DNA of 64,000 bases, taken from NCBI GenBank assembly GCA_016713645.1, contig JADJOU010000007.1, forward strand, positions 124,001 through 188,000. Reading direction: 5' to 3'. A model generated the notes under the pieces. The model had not been told where the DNA came from. It was given only the letters and a program-made list of their open reading frames with translations, and did not search any database. Source of the DNA: Bacteroidota bacterium. GTDB lineage: Bacteria > Bacteroidota > Bacteroidia > Chitinophagales > JADJOU01. Shown here in pieces: positions 45,420 through 54,437 of this stretch; positions within the stretch are counted from its first letter, which is position 1, and every line of letters starts with the position of its first letter. The position numbers were made by a program, and so were the translations under genes.

Positions 45420-46097
45420 TCAATCCATCGCTTTGCCGAGAAAAGTATTGTCGTTGATTTTAGATATTTGGTTGGATCGAAGAGATGTGTAATCATCTTC
45501 CTTTAAATCAATTTTAAAATCTTTGATATAATCCTTGTTGCCATTGGCATCTGTCGTAAATTGAAATTTCTTGTCTGATTGGTATTTGCCTATATTCGCA
45601 ATATTCAAAACCATGATATATTTTGTATTGGGCTCTCCAGAAAAGTAATATTCTCCATTGATATTGGAATAGCATTGCATGGTGATATTTTTCTCCACGT
45701 TGATGATTTGAAACTTAATGCCACTGAGCGGAGCATCGATTCTTGTCTCCATTATTTTCCCTTTGATATGCAGTCCTTTTTTCTTCAAATTAAATGTGAA
45801 TACAGTATTGTCTTCCTGCAAGAAATGGATGTTTTCGATGATTTTTCGATAGCCCTTTCTAGAGATGCTGACAAAGCAAATGTTGTCTTTGGGAATTGGC
45901 AAGCTTATCGTCTTAGGAACAGTTGTGAAAAAAGTATCTAATTGGAATTTACCCTCCCCTTTAATACTGATAGAGATGCTATCTAGATGTTGTCTAGTAT
46001 CGGAATCTCTGAAAGAAAATTTGTAAGACGCTACCCCTTCGGCTTCAGTTTTTATGACAAAAACCGATAAAATAATACTCAGCAATAGTGTTTTCAA
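45420..46097 (-). CDS. secreted hypothetical protein with carboxypeptidase-regulatory-like fold
   Basis: The frame is open from 46163, but a signal peptide begins at TTG 46097 (MKTLLLSIILSVFVIKTEA), so I prefer that start. The mature protein has two beta-sandwich-like segments with regulatory-domain character (FSFRDSDTRQHLDSISISIK and GLHIKGKIMETRIDAPLSGI, then FSGEPNTKYIMVLNIANIG). Such carboxypeptidase-regulatory-like modules occur in periplasmic and surface proteins. No catalytic motif is present. It lacks a T9SS tail. Function unknown. Confidence 0.65.
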   Translation of the reverse strand: MKTLLLSIILSVFVIKTEAEGVASYKFSFRDSDTRQHLDSISISIKGEGKFQLDTFFTTVPKTISLPIPKDNICFVSISRKGYRKIIENIHFLQEDNTVFTFNLKKKGLHIKGKIMETRIDAPLSGIKFQIINVEKNITMQCYSNINGEYYFSGEPNTKYIMVLNIANIGKYQSDKKFQFTTDANGNKDYIKDFKIDLKEDDYTSLRSNQISKINDNTFLGKAMD

Positions 46098-46298
46098 TGG
46101 AATAATTTTGTTATAAAAGTAGACTATTTGCTCGAGTTGCAGGCGATGAGCGCCAAGTAACAAGCATAAAACGCAAAAATGAATCCATCATTTGTTTACA
46201 AACAAGAAGATGCATTTTAGCTAATGTATACAAAGTCAACAGATTGTGATTTTTGTATAAAATTATTGGGGTGTGGATAAATTGTCTGTAAAAAAGGG

Positions 46299-47474
46299 CT
46301 ATTCTCTGTAACCTAAGTAGACTTTTTTCGTTAGCGATTCGTCCCCTTTCACAAGCCGCACAAATAAAATAGATGGCGAGACGTGTTGAAGTTCAATTTT
46401 ACAATTGCTTTCTGCAATGCTAGTGGTATAGATTGTCTTTCCCAATTCATTGATAATTTCCATTTTCTCTCCAACATATTCTTGCGGAAATTCTATGGTT
46501 AGTGATTGATCGAAAGATTGAATTTTAAAAGCATCGGCACTTGCATTTGGTTTCTGGATATGAACATTTACGCTGTCTTTTGGCTTTGTGGTGTCTTTGG
46601 GCTTTGTAGTGTCTTGAGGCACAGCTGCATTGGCTCTAAAAAGAGCTCTAGTTGGTTTGCCCGACTTGTTTACATTCACAGATAAGATGGGGTCTTTCGC
46701 TTTATCAGAATAAAAGTGATAAACAGTTTGCGTATCTTTTGGAAGTGGAATAGGAATAAAGCTAGATATATCTACCCAAAATTTTATGATTCCAAGATTT
46801 GCCTTTGCCTCAATTTTGGTCGAGGTTTTATTGTCTTGTTTAATTCTCAAAACATCGATGGTCTCATAAGGCGTTTTTAATTTTCCAAATGCGCCAGCAT
46901 GCATCGAGACATCTGTAACCAAACTCAAGCGTATAGAGTCTAAATTCGCGCCAGGAACTGGCACCAATTGTTTGAGTATCGAGTCCAAAAATGGAATTGC
47001 CTTTAAACTAATAGCAAACCCAATCGAAGAACTGGAATTTTTTGTCGTATTATAGGTAATCGGTGCGAATTGAATTAAGCGTTTTCCTTTGGTATAGAGT
47101 TGACTTTGATTGACACCAAAAAAGTTGAAATTAAGCCCTAAGCCGCGCACTTCTGTATTCGTGACTTCAACGTATTCATTTCCAAAATTTACAAAGGGCA
47201 TAATAATAGATGCCGTGGGGAAAATGAGTTTGTTTGTATCGCTTGGCAATACACCGCGAATACTATCTCGATTGACTCCTTGTTTTTGTAATCCAGAAAA
47301 ATCCCATAAAAAAGCTCCTGAGCTATCATTGGTAATGACAACAGGCGAACCGTCGTTGTCGATGTTTTGAACAATCGTATCCCCTGCTTTGAAGAAGATG
47401 GCTTTGGTAATAGTTATTTGTCCAAAAAGTGAACTAGAAAACAAACTGCATAGAAGGGGTAAAATAAATTTCAT
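46299..47474 (-). CDS. secreted protein with T9SS C-terminal sorting domain
   Basis: The 391-residue protein has a signal peptide (MKFILPLLCSLFSSSLFGQ) and a beta-rich body. A short Pro/Lys/Thr linker with tandem TTKPKD units follows, then a C-terminal type A sorting domain (FKIQSFDQSLTIEFPQEYVG, MEIINELGKTIYTT, SPSILFVRLVKGDESLTKKV). The sorting domain marks it as a type IX secretion cargo, matching the gldKLMN locus nearby. The body resembles no enzyme I know. Confidence 0.8.
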   Translation of the reverse strand: MKFILPLLCSLFSSSLFGQITITKAIFFKAGDTIVQNIDNDGSPVVITNDSSGAFLWDFSGLQKQGVNRDSIRGVLPSDTNKLIFPTASIIMPFVNFGNEYVEVTNTEVRGLGLNFNFFGVNQSQLYTKGKRLIQFAPITYNTTKNSSSSIGFAISLKAIPFLDSILKQLVPVPGANLDSIRLSLVTDVSMHAGAFGKLKTPYETIDVLRIKQDNKTSTKIEAKANLGIIKFWVDISSFIPIPLPKDTQTVYHFYSDKAKDPILSVNVNKSGKPTRALFRANAAVPQDTTKPKDTTKPKDSVNVHIQKPNASADAFKIQSFDQSLTIEFPQEYVGEKMEIINELGKTIYTTSIAESNCKIELQHVSPSILFVRLVKGDESLTKKVYLGYRE

Positions 47475-47575
47475 CGAAAATCTTTAGAACTCAAACTTAA
47501 AAAAAATAATTGAGACCAATCTATTAGTTTCTTTTTAATAAATAAAATCGGATGATTTTGATGAAATAGGCAAAT

Positions 47576-47604
47576 AAAAAAGGCAATCAATTTATGACTG
47601 CCTT
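47576..47604 (-). terminator. rho-independent terminator of htpG
   Basis: On the minus strand AAGGCAGTCA-TAAAT-TGATTGCCTT is a hairpin with one mismatch followed by TTTT, 22 bases beyond the htpG stop. Confidence 0.75.
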
Positions 47605-47625
47605 TTGCGTTTTAAATTCAAACAA

Positions 47626-49500
47626 TTACTGAATCAAAGCCACTGATCGCTTTACAAAATTGGTGAGATCTTCCCCTTTGAGCAATCCCTGGCTCAATAA
47701 AGCCAAATCGGCTGCCTGTTTGGCAAAATTTTCTTTTTTCTGTTCATCGCCTTCATGCAGTATCTTAGTCATGAGGGGATGATTGCTATTGATGATGAGG
47801 TTATAGGTCTCAGGTAAAGAACCATAAAATGACATACCGCCGCCCATTTGACTCATGTCTCGCATTCTTCGCATAAATTCAGACTGTGTGAGGAGTATTG
47901 GGCTATCTGTCTCACTTAAATTCTCCACTTGAACTTGATATTTTGCTTTATTGACCACTTTTTCAAAAATTTCTCCGATTTGTTTCTTCTCCTCATCACT
48001 CAATTTTGAAATACTGGGCTCATCTTTTTCAATGATTTTATCTGTGGTATTGGCATCTACGCGAACAAATTGTGTCTTTTCCATTTTAGACTCCAATAAT
48101 TGAATATAATGGGCGTCAAATGGATTGTCAAATTCTATCACATCATATCCTCTCTCTTTTGCAGAAGCAATATAGGAGTGCTGTGTCTCCGTATTATTGG
48201 TATACAGAATAATCGTATTTCCATTCTTATCGATTTGATTGGCCTTGACTTTTTCTTTGTACTCATCAAGGGTATAATATGCTTTTTCCGTATTTTTGAG
48301 CAGGGCAAATGATTTGGCTTTATCGTAGAATTTATCTTCTGTCATCATGCCATATTGAGCAAATATGCGGATATCATCCCAAATTCCTTCAAATTCAGGT
48401 CTATTGTTTTTAAAGATCTCCTCTAATTTGTCTGCCACTTTCTTCGTGATATGGGCAGATATCTTTTTTACATTTCCATCGGACTGCAAATAACTTCGAG
48501 ATACATTGAGCGGAATATCAGGCGAATCAATGACCCCGCGCAAGAAAGTCAAAAAGTCAGGGACGATATTTTCTAATGCATCTGTGACAAAAACTTGTCT
48601 GCTGTATAATTGAATTTTATCCTTTTGAACTTCCATACTTTTATTCAATTTCGGGAAGTACAATATCCCTGTGAGATTGAATGGAAAATCGACATTCAAG
48701 TGAATATGGAATAGAGGCTCATCAAATATATGAGGGTATAATTCGTGATAGAAATTTTTGTAATCCTCCTCTTTTAATTCTGAAGGTTTCTTAGTCCAAG
48801 CGGGTGTTGGATTGTTGATGATATTCTCTACTTCAATTTCCACCTCTTTTTCTTCCCCTTCTTGTGGCACAAATTCTTTTTTAGTGCCGAATTTGATTTT
48901 AACAGGTAAAAATTTGCAGTACTTTTTAAGTAAGCCCTCAATTTTGCTTCTCTCTAAGAAATCTTCACTGTCTTCAGCAATTCTAAGCGTGATTTCCGTA
49001 CCTCTTTGATTTAAGTCAATTTCTTCTAAAGTATATTCTGGGCTTCCATCGCAAGTCCATAATGCTCCTTTTGAGCCTTCTTTGTATGAAAGGGATCGGA
49101 TTTCCACTTGTTTTGCGACCATAAAAGCGGAATAGAAGCCCAGTCCGAAGTGACCGATGACGGCACTTGTATCTGTTTTATCTTTGTATTTTTGAATGAA
49201 TTCCTCAGCCCCTGAGAATGCGATTTGTGCGATATACTTTACAATCTCTTCGCCCGTCATGCCCAATCCTCGATCTCGGATAACCAATGTTTTTTCTTTA
49301 GGATTCACTTCGACTTCGATGATCATTTCACCCAATTCGCCTTTATATTCTCCTATTCCAGCCAATGCGCTTAATTTCTGTGAGGCATCCACTGCATTTG
49401 AAACCAATTCTCTCAAGAATATCTCATGGTCAGAATACAAGAATTTCTTAATGATGGGAAATATGTTTTCTGTTTGAACATTAATTTTTCCAGTTTGCAT
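47626..49500 (-). CDS. htpG: Hsp90 chaperone HtpG
   Basis: The 624-residue protein has the GHKL ATPase start ELVSNAVDASQKL (with catalytic Glu), DRGLGMTGEEIVKY, GHFGLGFYSAFMVA and GTEITLRIAED. The middle domain has LYFPKLNKSMEVQKDKIQLY and VSRSYLQSDGNVKKI, and a C-terminal dimerisation domain follows. It assists protein folding with DnaK/DnaJ/GrpE; dnaJ and grpE are also in this window but far away. It is intact, single and followed by a terminator. Confidence 0.97.
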   Translation of the reverse strand: MQTGKINVQTENIFPIIKKFLYSDHEIFLRELVSNAVDASQKLSALAGIGEYKGELGEMIIEVEVNPKEKTLVIRDRGLGMTGEEIVKYIAQIAFSGAEEFIQKYKDKTDTSAVIGHFGLGFYSAFMVAKQVEIRSLSYKEGSKGALWTCDGSPEYTLEEIDLNQRGTEITLRIAEDSEDFLERSKIEGLLKKYCKFLPVKIKFGTKKEFVPQEGEEKEVEIEVENIINNPTPAWTKKPSELKEEDYKNFYHELYPHIFDEPLFHIHLNVDFPFNLTGILYFPKLNKSMEVQKDKIQLYSRQVFVTDALENIVPDFLTFLRGVIDSPDIPLNVSRSYLQSDGNVKKISAHITKKVADKLEEIFKNNRPEFEGIWDDIRIFAQYGMMTEDKFYDKAKSFALLKNTEKAYYTLDEYKEKVKANQIDKNGNTIILYTNNTETQHSYIASAKERGYDVIEFDNPFDAHYIQLLESKMEKTQFVRVDANTTDKIIEKDEPSISKLSDEEKKQIGEIFEKVVNKAKYQVQVENLSETDSPILLTQSEFMRRMRDMSQMGGGMSFYGSLPETYNLIINSNHPLMTKILHEGDEQKKENFAKQAADLALLSQGLLKGEDLTNFVKRSVALIQ

Positions 49501-49603
49501 TTTTTAAATTTTTCAAACAGTCCTTCAATCATTATGCCATCGCTATGTTCTGCGACAATTTGTCAGCGATGAGCGCTGAATTGCATTAATGACGAGGATG
49601 GGA

Positions 49604-51085
49604 TTAGTTTTTGGCGAATAATTTCCCCTTTATAGAAGCAATATCGATCCACAATTCTCGATCGCAGTCAATAAATGAAACATGCTCCCTGACTTGATTA
49701 AAGAGGGATTCAATCGTCGAAGAGCTTTTTAACGGCCTTCTGAATTCTAATCCCTGCGCGGCATTGAGTAATTCAATAGCTAGAATTGTTTTGAGATTTT
49801 CCAAGACCCTCAGACCTTTTGTCGCAGCATTGGCCCCCATGCTCACGTGGTCTTCTTGCCCATTTGAAGAGACGATAGAGTCAATGGAAGAAGGCGAACA
49901 CAATTGTTTGTTCTGAGAAACAATGGAGGCAGCCGTGTATTGAGGTATCATCAATCCTGAGTTAATCCCCGCGTCTTTGATTAAATATGCGGGCAAACCT
50001 CTTTGACCAGAAATTAATAGATAAGTTCTTCGCTCTGAAATGCTTCCCCATTCGGCGAGTGCAAGGCATAAATAATCCAACGCCAAGGCGAGTGGCTGAC
50101 CGTGAAAATTGCCTCCTGATAGAACGAGGTCATCTTCTGGGAATATATTGGGGTTGTCTGTAACGCTATTGATTTCAATGGTTATTGTCTCTTCTACTTG
50201 TCTTAAAACATCCTTTGAAGCGCCGTGGACTTGGGGTATGCAGCGGAAGGAATACGGATCTTGAACATGATTTTTTTCTTGCACACTGATTTGGCTGCCA
50301 GACAAGAATTCTAGCATATTCTGCGCTGTTTTTACTTGGCCGTGATGGGGCCTGATTGCATGAATGGCTGGGTGAAAAGCATCTATTCTCCCGTCAAATG
50401 CGTCAAAACTCATAGCTGCGATTTTATCAGCATACAAACTGCATTTCCGAGCTTCAATAATCGTGAAAACAGCACAAGCACTCATAAATTGGGTGCCATT
50501 CAATAATGCCAATCCCTCTTTGGATTGCAAGGATAAATTGTCCCAACCCATCATCGCGTTGATTTCCCTGCCTGAGTATCGATTGTTTTGAAAATGCACT
50601 TGTCCGAGTCCAATAATGGGGAGGCAAAGATGCGCTAGTGGGGCTAAATCTCCACTGGCACCTAGTGATCCTTGTTGGTAAACGATTGGATAAATTTTCG
50701 CATTATACATGTCTATAAGCCGCTCGATCGTCTGTATAGAACATCCTGAGTGTCCATATGAAAGCGATTGAATTTTGAGCAAAAGCATCAATTGGACGAT
50801 TTCTGTAGGAAGTTCTTCACCAGTACCACAGGCATGGGAAACGAGCAAATTATATTGAAGTTGGGAGAGATCGGATGCTGAAATTCGTATATTGCAGAGT
50901 GATCCAAAGCCCGTATTGACGCCGTAAATGGGCTTTTCGGCTTTAGGGATTTTCTCGTCTAAATAGGTTCTACAAGTGTTTATTTTATCAACACTTTCTT
51001 GTGACAATACAAGCGTTGCCTTTTGGCAAATAATTGCTTCAATTTGGTCAATACTCAAATGCGCAGAAGAGATATGGTGCACCAT
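49604..51085 (-). CDS. hutH: histidine ammonia-lyase
   Basis: The 493-residue protein has the MIO-forming triad Ala143-Ser144-Gly145 in GSLGASGDLAPLAHLCLPII, YGVNTGFGSL with the catalytic Tyr, and the family segments LLNGTQFMSACAVF and SVTDNPNIFPED. It deaminates histidine to urocanate as the first step of histidine use. Other hut genes are absent here, which often happens when hutH is split from hutU/I. Related aromatic ammonia-lyases or aminomutases cannot be fully excluded, but the selectivity region fits HutH. It follows gltX on the same strand by 48 bases. Confidence 0.9.
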   Translation of the reverse strand: MVHHISSAHLSIDQIEAIICQKATLVLSQESVDKINTCRTYLDEKIPKAEKPIYGVNTGFGSLCNIRISASDLSQLQYNLLVSHACGTGEELPTEIVQLMLLLKIQSLSYGHSGCSIQTIERLIDMYNAKIYPIVYQQGSLGASGDLAPLAHLCLPIIGLGQVHFQNNRYSGREINAMMGWDNLSLQSKEGLALLNGTQFMSACAVFTIIEARKCSLYADKIAAMSFDAFDGRIDAFHPAIHAIRPHHGQVKTAQNMLEFLSGSQISVQEKNHVQDPYSFRCIPQVHGASKDVLRQVEETITIEINSVTDNPNIFPEDDLVLSGGNFHGQPLALALDYLCLALAEWGSISERRTYLLISGQRGLPAYLIKDAGINSGLMIPQYTAASIVSQNKQLCSPSSIDSIVSSNGQEDHVSMGANAATKGLRVLENLKTILAIELLNAAQGLEFRRPLKSSSTIESLFNQVREHVSFIDCDRELWIDIASIKGKLFAKN

Positions 51086-51133
51086 AGTTGGCTGTTTAAA
51101 GGTAAATCTGTATTTATAATGGTGATTTTTTAA

Positions 51134-52657
51134 TCAATTCATCATTTGGATGAAATGATCTATTCTTTTAATCGACATTTCTTTTCCCATCCATTCCATT
51201 AAATCAAATACAGGAGGACCTTGCATTGTTCCACAGAGAGCAATTCTTAGGATGGGCATGACTTCTCCCATTCCCAAACTATTGTCGTGGAGGAAATTCT
51301 TGATGAGGGATTCAGCATTCGCAGCATCAAATGCTTCAAGCGCATTCAGCTGGTTCGATAATTTAACAAATAGGTCTTTGCGCTCTGCTTTCCATTTCTT
51401 TTGAGCTGTTGCCAAATCAAATTCACGGATATCAGTAAAAAAATAATATCCAATTTCAGGAATCTCGTTGATGAAAACAGCCCTATCTCTTACCAATGAG
51501 ACATATTTAATCAATTGAGCATCGCTGCATTTCCATCCATTTTCAGCGATTTTAGGTGCAATCGTTGAAGCAATGGTTTCATCAGAAATGGTTTTGATGT
51601 ATTGTTGATTATACCATTTTACTTTATTCCAATCGAATCTAGCTCCTGATTTGCTCACGCGTTCTAAAGTGAAGGCTTCAATCAATTCCGCTTTAGAAAA
51701 AATTTCTTGTTCAGTGCCTGGATTCCATCCGCAAAATGCTAAAAAATTGAGGACGGCCTCTGGCAAGAAGCCAATTTCGCGGAACCCCGTGGATTTCTCT
51801 TTTGTCTCTGGATCTGTCCAATTTAATGGGAAGACAGGGAAGCCCAAGCGGTCTCCATCTCTTTTGCTCAATTTGCCATTCCCGTCAGGTCGAAGCATTA
51901 AAGGCAGATGTGAAAAATTGGGCATGACATCTTCCCATCCAAATGCTCTATACAGCAAAACATGCAATGGTGCTGACGGCAGCCACTCTTCTCCGCGAAT
52001 TACATGCGATATCTCCATGAGATAATCATCGACTACATTGGCTAAGTGATAAGTGGGCATTCCATCTGATTTAAAGAGCACTTTGTCATCTAGCTGATTG
52101 GTGTTTACACTCACCCAGCCTCTGATGCTGTCTTCAAATTTAACTTCTTCGTTGCGCGGCATTTTAAATCGAATGGTATATTCATCCCCTCTTTCAAGGC
52201 GCGATTTAACCTCATCGGCAGAGAGTGAAGTCGAATTCATCAAGTATTGTCTCGTCACGTTATTGTACTGTGGGGATGGATTTCCCTGCGTTTTCATGCG
52301 CTCTCTCCAAGCTTCTAATTCAGCACTGGTATCAAACGCAATATAGGCATGGCCGCTCTCTAGAAGCTGGTCTGCATATTTTCTATACAATGCTTTTCGC
52401 TCGCTTTGTTTGTAAGGCGCATGTGGGCCACCAATTCCTTGGCCTTCATCAGGTGGAACTCCCGCCCACTGAAGTGATTCCATCAAATACTCTTCTGCTC
52501 CTGGTACAAATCTATTTTGATCAGTATCTTCTATTCTCAATATAAAATCACCACCATGCTTCTTCGCGAATAAATAGCAATAAATCGCAGTTCTCAAACC
52601 ACCTATATGCTGAGGTCCTGTAGGACTCGGCGCATATCTTGTGCGGACTCTTCTCAT
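51134..52657 (-). CDS. gltX: glutamyl-tRNA synthetase
   Basis: The 507-residue protein has the class I HIGH-type motif in APSPTGPQHIGGLRTAIYCY and the KMSKS-like motif GKLSKRDGDRLGFP. It also has ILRIEDTDQNRFVP, HVIRGEEWLPSAPLH and a C-terminal anticodon-binding helix bundle. It charges tRNA-Glu. The length and motif order are normal for a Bacteroidota discriminating or non-discriminating enzyme. Confidence 0.97.
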   Translation of the reverse strand: MRRVRTRYAPSPTGPQHIGGLRTAIYCYLFAKKHGGDFILRIEDTDQNRFVPGAEEYLMESLQWAGVPPDEGQGIGGPHAPYKQSERKALYRKYADQLLESGHAYIAFDTSAELEAWRERMKTQGNPSPQYNNVTRQYLMNSTSLSADEVKSRLERGDEYTIRFKMPRNEEVKFEDSIRGWVSVNTNQLDDKVLFKSDGMPTYHLANVVDDYLMEISHVIRGEEWLPSAPLHVLLYRAFGWEDVMPNFSHLPLMLRPDGNGKLSKRDGDRLGFPVFPLNWTDPETKEKSTGFREIGFLPEAVLNFLAFCGWNPGTEQEIFSKAELIEAFTLERVSKSGARFDWNKVKWYNQQYIKTISDETIASTIAPKIAENGWKCSDAQLIKYVSLVRDRAVFINEIPEIGYYFFTDIREFDLATAQKKWKAERKDLFVKLSNQLNALEAFDAANAESLIKNFLHDNSLGMGEVMPILRIALCGTMQGPPVFDLMEWMGKEMSIKRIDHFIQMMN

Positions 52658-52684
52658 TTTTAATTTCCCCTTATTTTTAGTTTA

Positions 52685-52692
52685 TACCTTTG
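52685..52692 (+). promoter_or_regulatory. TAnnTTTG -7 element upstream of deacetylase
   Basis: TACCTTTG lies 33 bases before the ATG at 52726. Confidence 0.4.
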
Positions 52693-52725
52693 TGTATTAT
52701 TATATTCGGTCCAAAGATAGCGAGA

Positions 52726-53339
52726 ATGCGCATTTTCAGCACACCAAAAATTATTAGATATTTATTTCCCAAAATTCATTGGAGGATAAATACTCGGGAG
52801 CGGGCAGTCTATCTGACATTTGATGATGGGCCTACACCGAATGTCACAGAATGGGTGCTCGATTTATTGGCAGAGTATCAAGCTATGGGAACTTTTTTTT
52901 GCATAGGTGAGCGTGTATTAACCCACAAGGGAATTTATGATAAAGTACTAGCAAATGGGCATTCGGTAGGGAATCATTCTTTTTCGCATGTGGATGCATG
53001 GAAAGTCTCGCATGATGCTTATGTAGAAGATGTAAAAAAGCAAAGACAATCATAGAATCCACATTATTTCGGCCTCCATATGGGAAATTGACTTATAGAA
53101 GTTATCAATATTGTAAGAATTCATATAAGGTGGTTCTTTGGGATATAATAACCCATGATTGGGATATAAATGTCAATACAGATGCGGTTTTGGAATATTT
53201 GAAAAAGAGGACGAGCGCGGGGTCAATTGTCGTTTTTCATGATAGTGAAAAGGCATTTTTGCAGATGAAAAAGATCTTGCCAGAATATTTAGCATGGTTG
53301 AAAGAGAATGGTTATGTTTGTAAAAAAATAGAACAATAG
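52726..53339 (+). pseudogene. polysaccharide deacetylase (NodB domain), one frameshift
   Basis: Preferred ATG is 52726 (MRIFSTPKIIRYLFPKIHWR). The NodB metal site motifs are present: LTFDDGPTP with Asp-Asp, GNHSFSHVDAWK, RPPYGKLT and LWDIITHDWD. The frame stops near 53040; one added A gives DVKKAKTIIESTLFRPPYG and continues to the stop at 53337-53339. The corrected product is about 204 residues, the usual NodB domain size. It removes N-acetyl or other acyl groups from peptidoglycan or surface polysaccharides. The upstream ATG at 52690 is in frame but weak. Confidence 0.85.
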
Positions 53340-53380
53340 TTTTTTTTACTTAGCTTTACGAATCAAATATTCCTGAATCA

Positions 53381-54340
53381 TTGAAATCCGTTTTATCTTT
53401 CTTTTTTTGTTTGTTTGGTTTTATCAGTGATGCTCAAAACTTAACCCAATATTCCTTGTCTTTTGTGGATAGAATTAAATACAATCCTGGCTATTCGGGT
53501 ATTCAAGATGCCAATATTTTTGTTCATCATCGATCACAATTTGTTGGATTGAGCCCAATTAACTTTTCTAATCAAACTTTTATGGCAGATATGCCACTCC
53601 ATAGAATTAATTCTGGCATTGGCTTGGAGGTGCACAACGACTTTGCGGGATTTTTGTCAAATACATCAATGGATGTCAAATATGCTTATCATTTCAAGGT
53701 TAAAAAGTCAAAGATTTCGATGGGGATTGCTTTGGGGGCTATTTATCAATCCCTCAATCAAAGTAAATTGACAGTTGCCTCAGGAGAATACGATGGTTTT
53801 GTCGTTCACAATGATGCTCTACTGGATAATACGACAATAAGTTCTATTCAATTGAACACTTCTGCTGGAGTCATCTACAGTTTATCGAATTTTGAATGGG
53901 GTATTAGCATGATGAATCTTAATAACCCAAGTACAAATATTTTTAAAACCAATAGTTTTGAGCAAAATCGGGTGTTCGTTTCTAATATGAGTCAAAAAAT
54001 AAAATTTGGCACAAACATGAATTATGAAGTATATTGTCTTTATAAGACAGATTTTATCAAACATCAAGTAGAATTGTCAAATATTTTAAGAATTAAGGAC
54101 AATATTTCAACGGGATTGACGTTAAGAGGATATAACACAAACAATTTGGACGCAGTTGGCATCTTTTTTGGTATTAAGTTCCTCAGGAATTTTTGGGCGT
54201 ATTATAATTACGATATTCCTATCAATTCCCTTTCTAGCAGTAATTATGGCTCGCATGAATTGTTAATTCACTATAGAAAAGCAATAAAAAGAAATATCGT
54301 TAAAAAGTATTTTATGAACTATAATTCTAGGTATTTGTAA
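53381..54340 (+). CDS. PorP/SprF family T9SS outer membrane protein
   Basis: A TTG at 53381 starts MKSVLSFFFCLFGFISDAQN, a signal peptide, which decides the start. The mature protein has the PorP/SprF pattern (FVDRIKYNPGYSGIQDANIF, QFVGLSPINFSNQTFMADMP) and barrel strands. PorP/SprF proteins are needed to deliver or attach T9SS cargo at the outer membrane and often lie just upstream of gldK. That is the layout here, 98 bases ahead. The assignment to SprF versus PorP cannot be settled. Confidence 0.82.
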   Translation: MKSVLSFFFCLFGFISDAQNLTQYSLSFVDRIKYNPGYSGIQDANIFVHHRSQFVGLSPINFSNQTFMADMPLHRINSGIGLEVHNDFAGFLSNTSMDVKYAYHFKVKKSKISMGIALGAIYQSLNQSKLTVASGEYDGFVVHNDALLDNTTISSIQLNTSAGVIYSLSNFEWGISMMNLNNPSTNIFKTNSFEQNRVFVSNMSQKIKFGTNMNYEVYCLYKTDFIKHQVELSNILRIKDNISTGLTLRGYNTNNLDAVGIFFGIKFLRNFWAYYNYDIPINSLSSSNYGSHELLIHYRKAIKRNIVKKYFMNYNSRYL

Positions 54341-54437
54341 AAAAATGATTTTTTTTTTTTTTGATTTTAAAAAATAATTTATCTTTACCACTTTTTGTAA
54401 TAAAAACGAACTAAGAGACTAAACAACTAAAATTTAA

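Noticed and set aside
46235..46265. A third copy of the stress-module motif (TGTGATT then TGTATAA) near 46245
   Set aside because: It has a two-base insertion relative to the others and no promoter position for a stress gene; likely chance.
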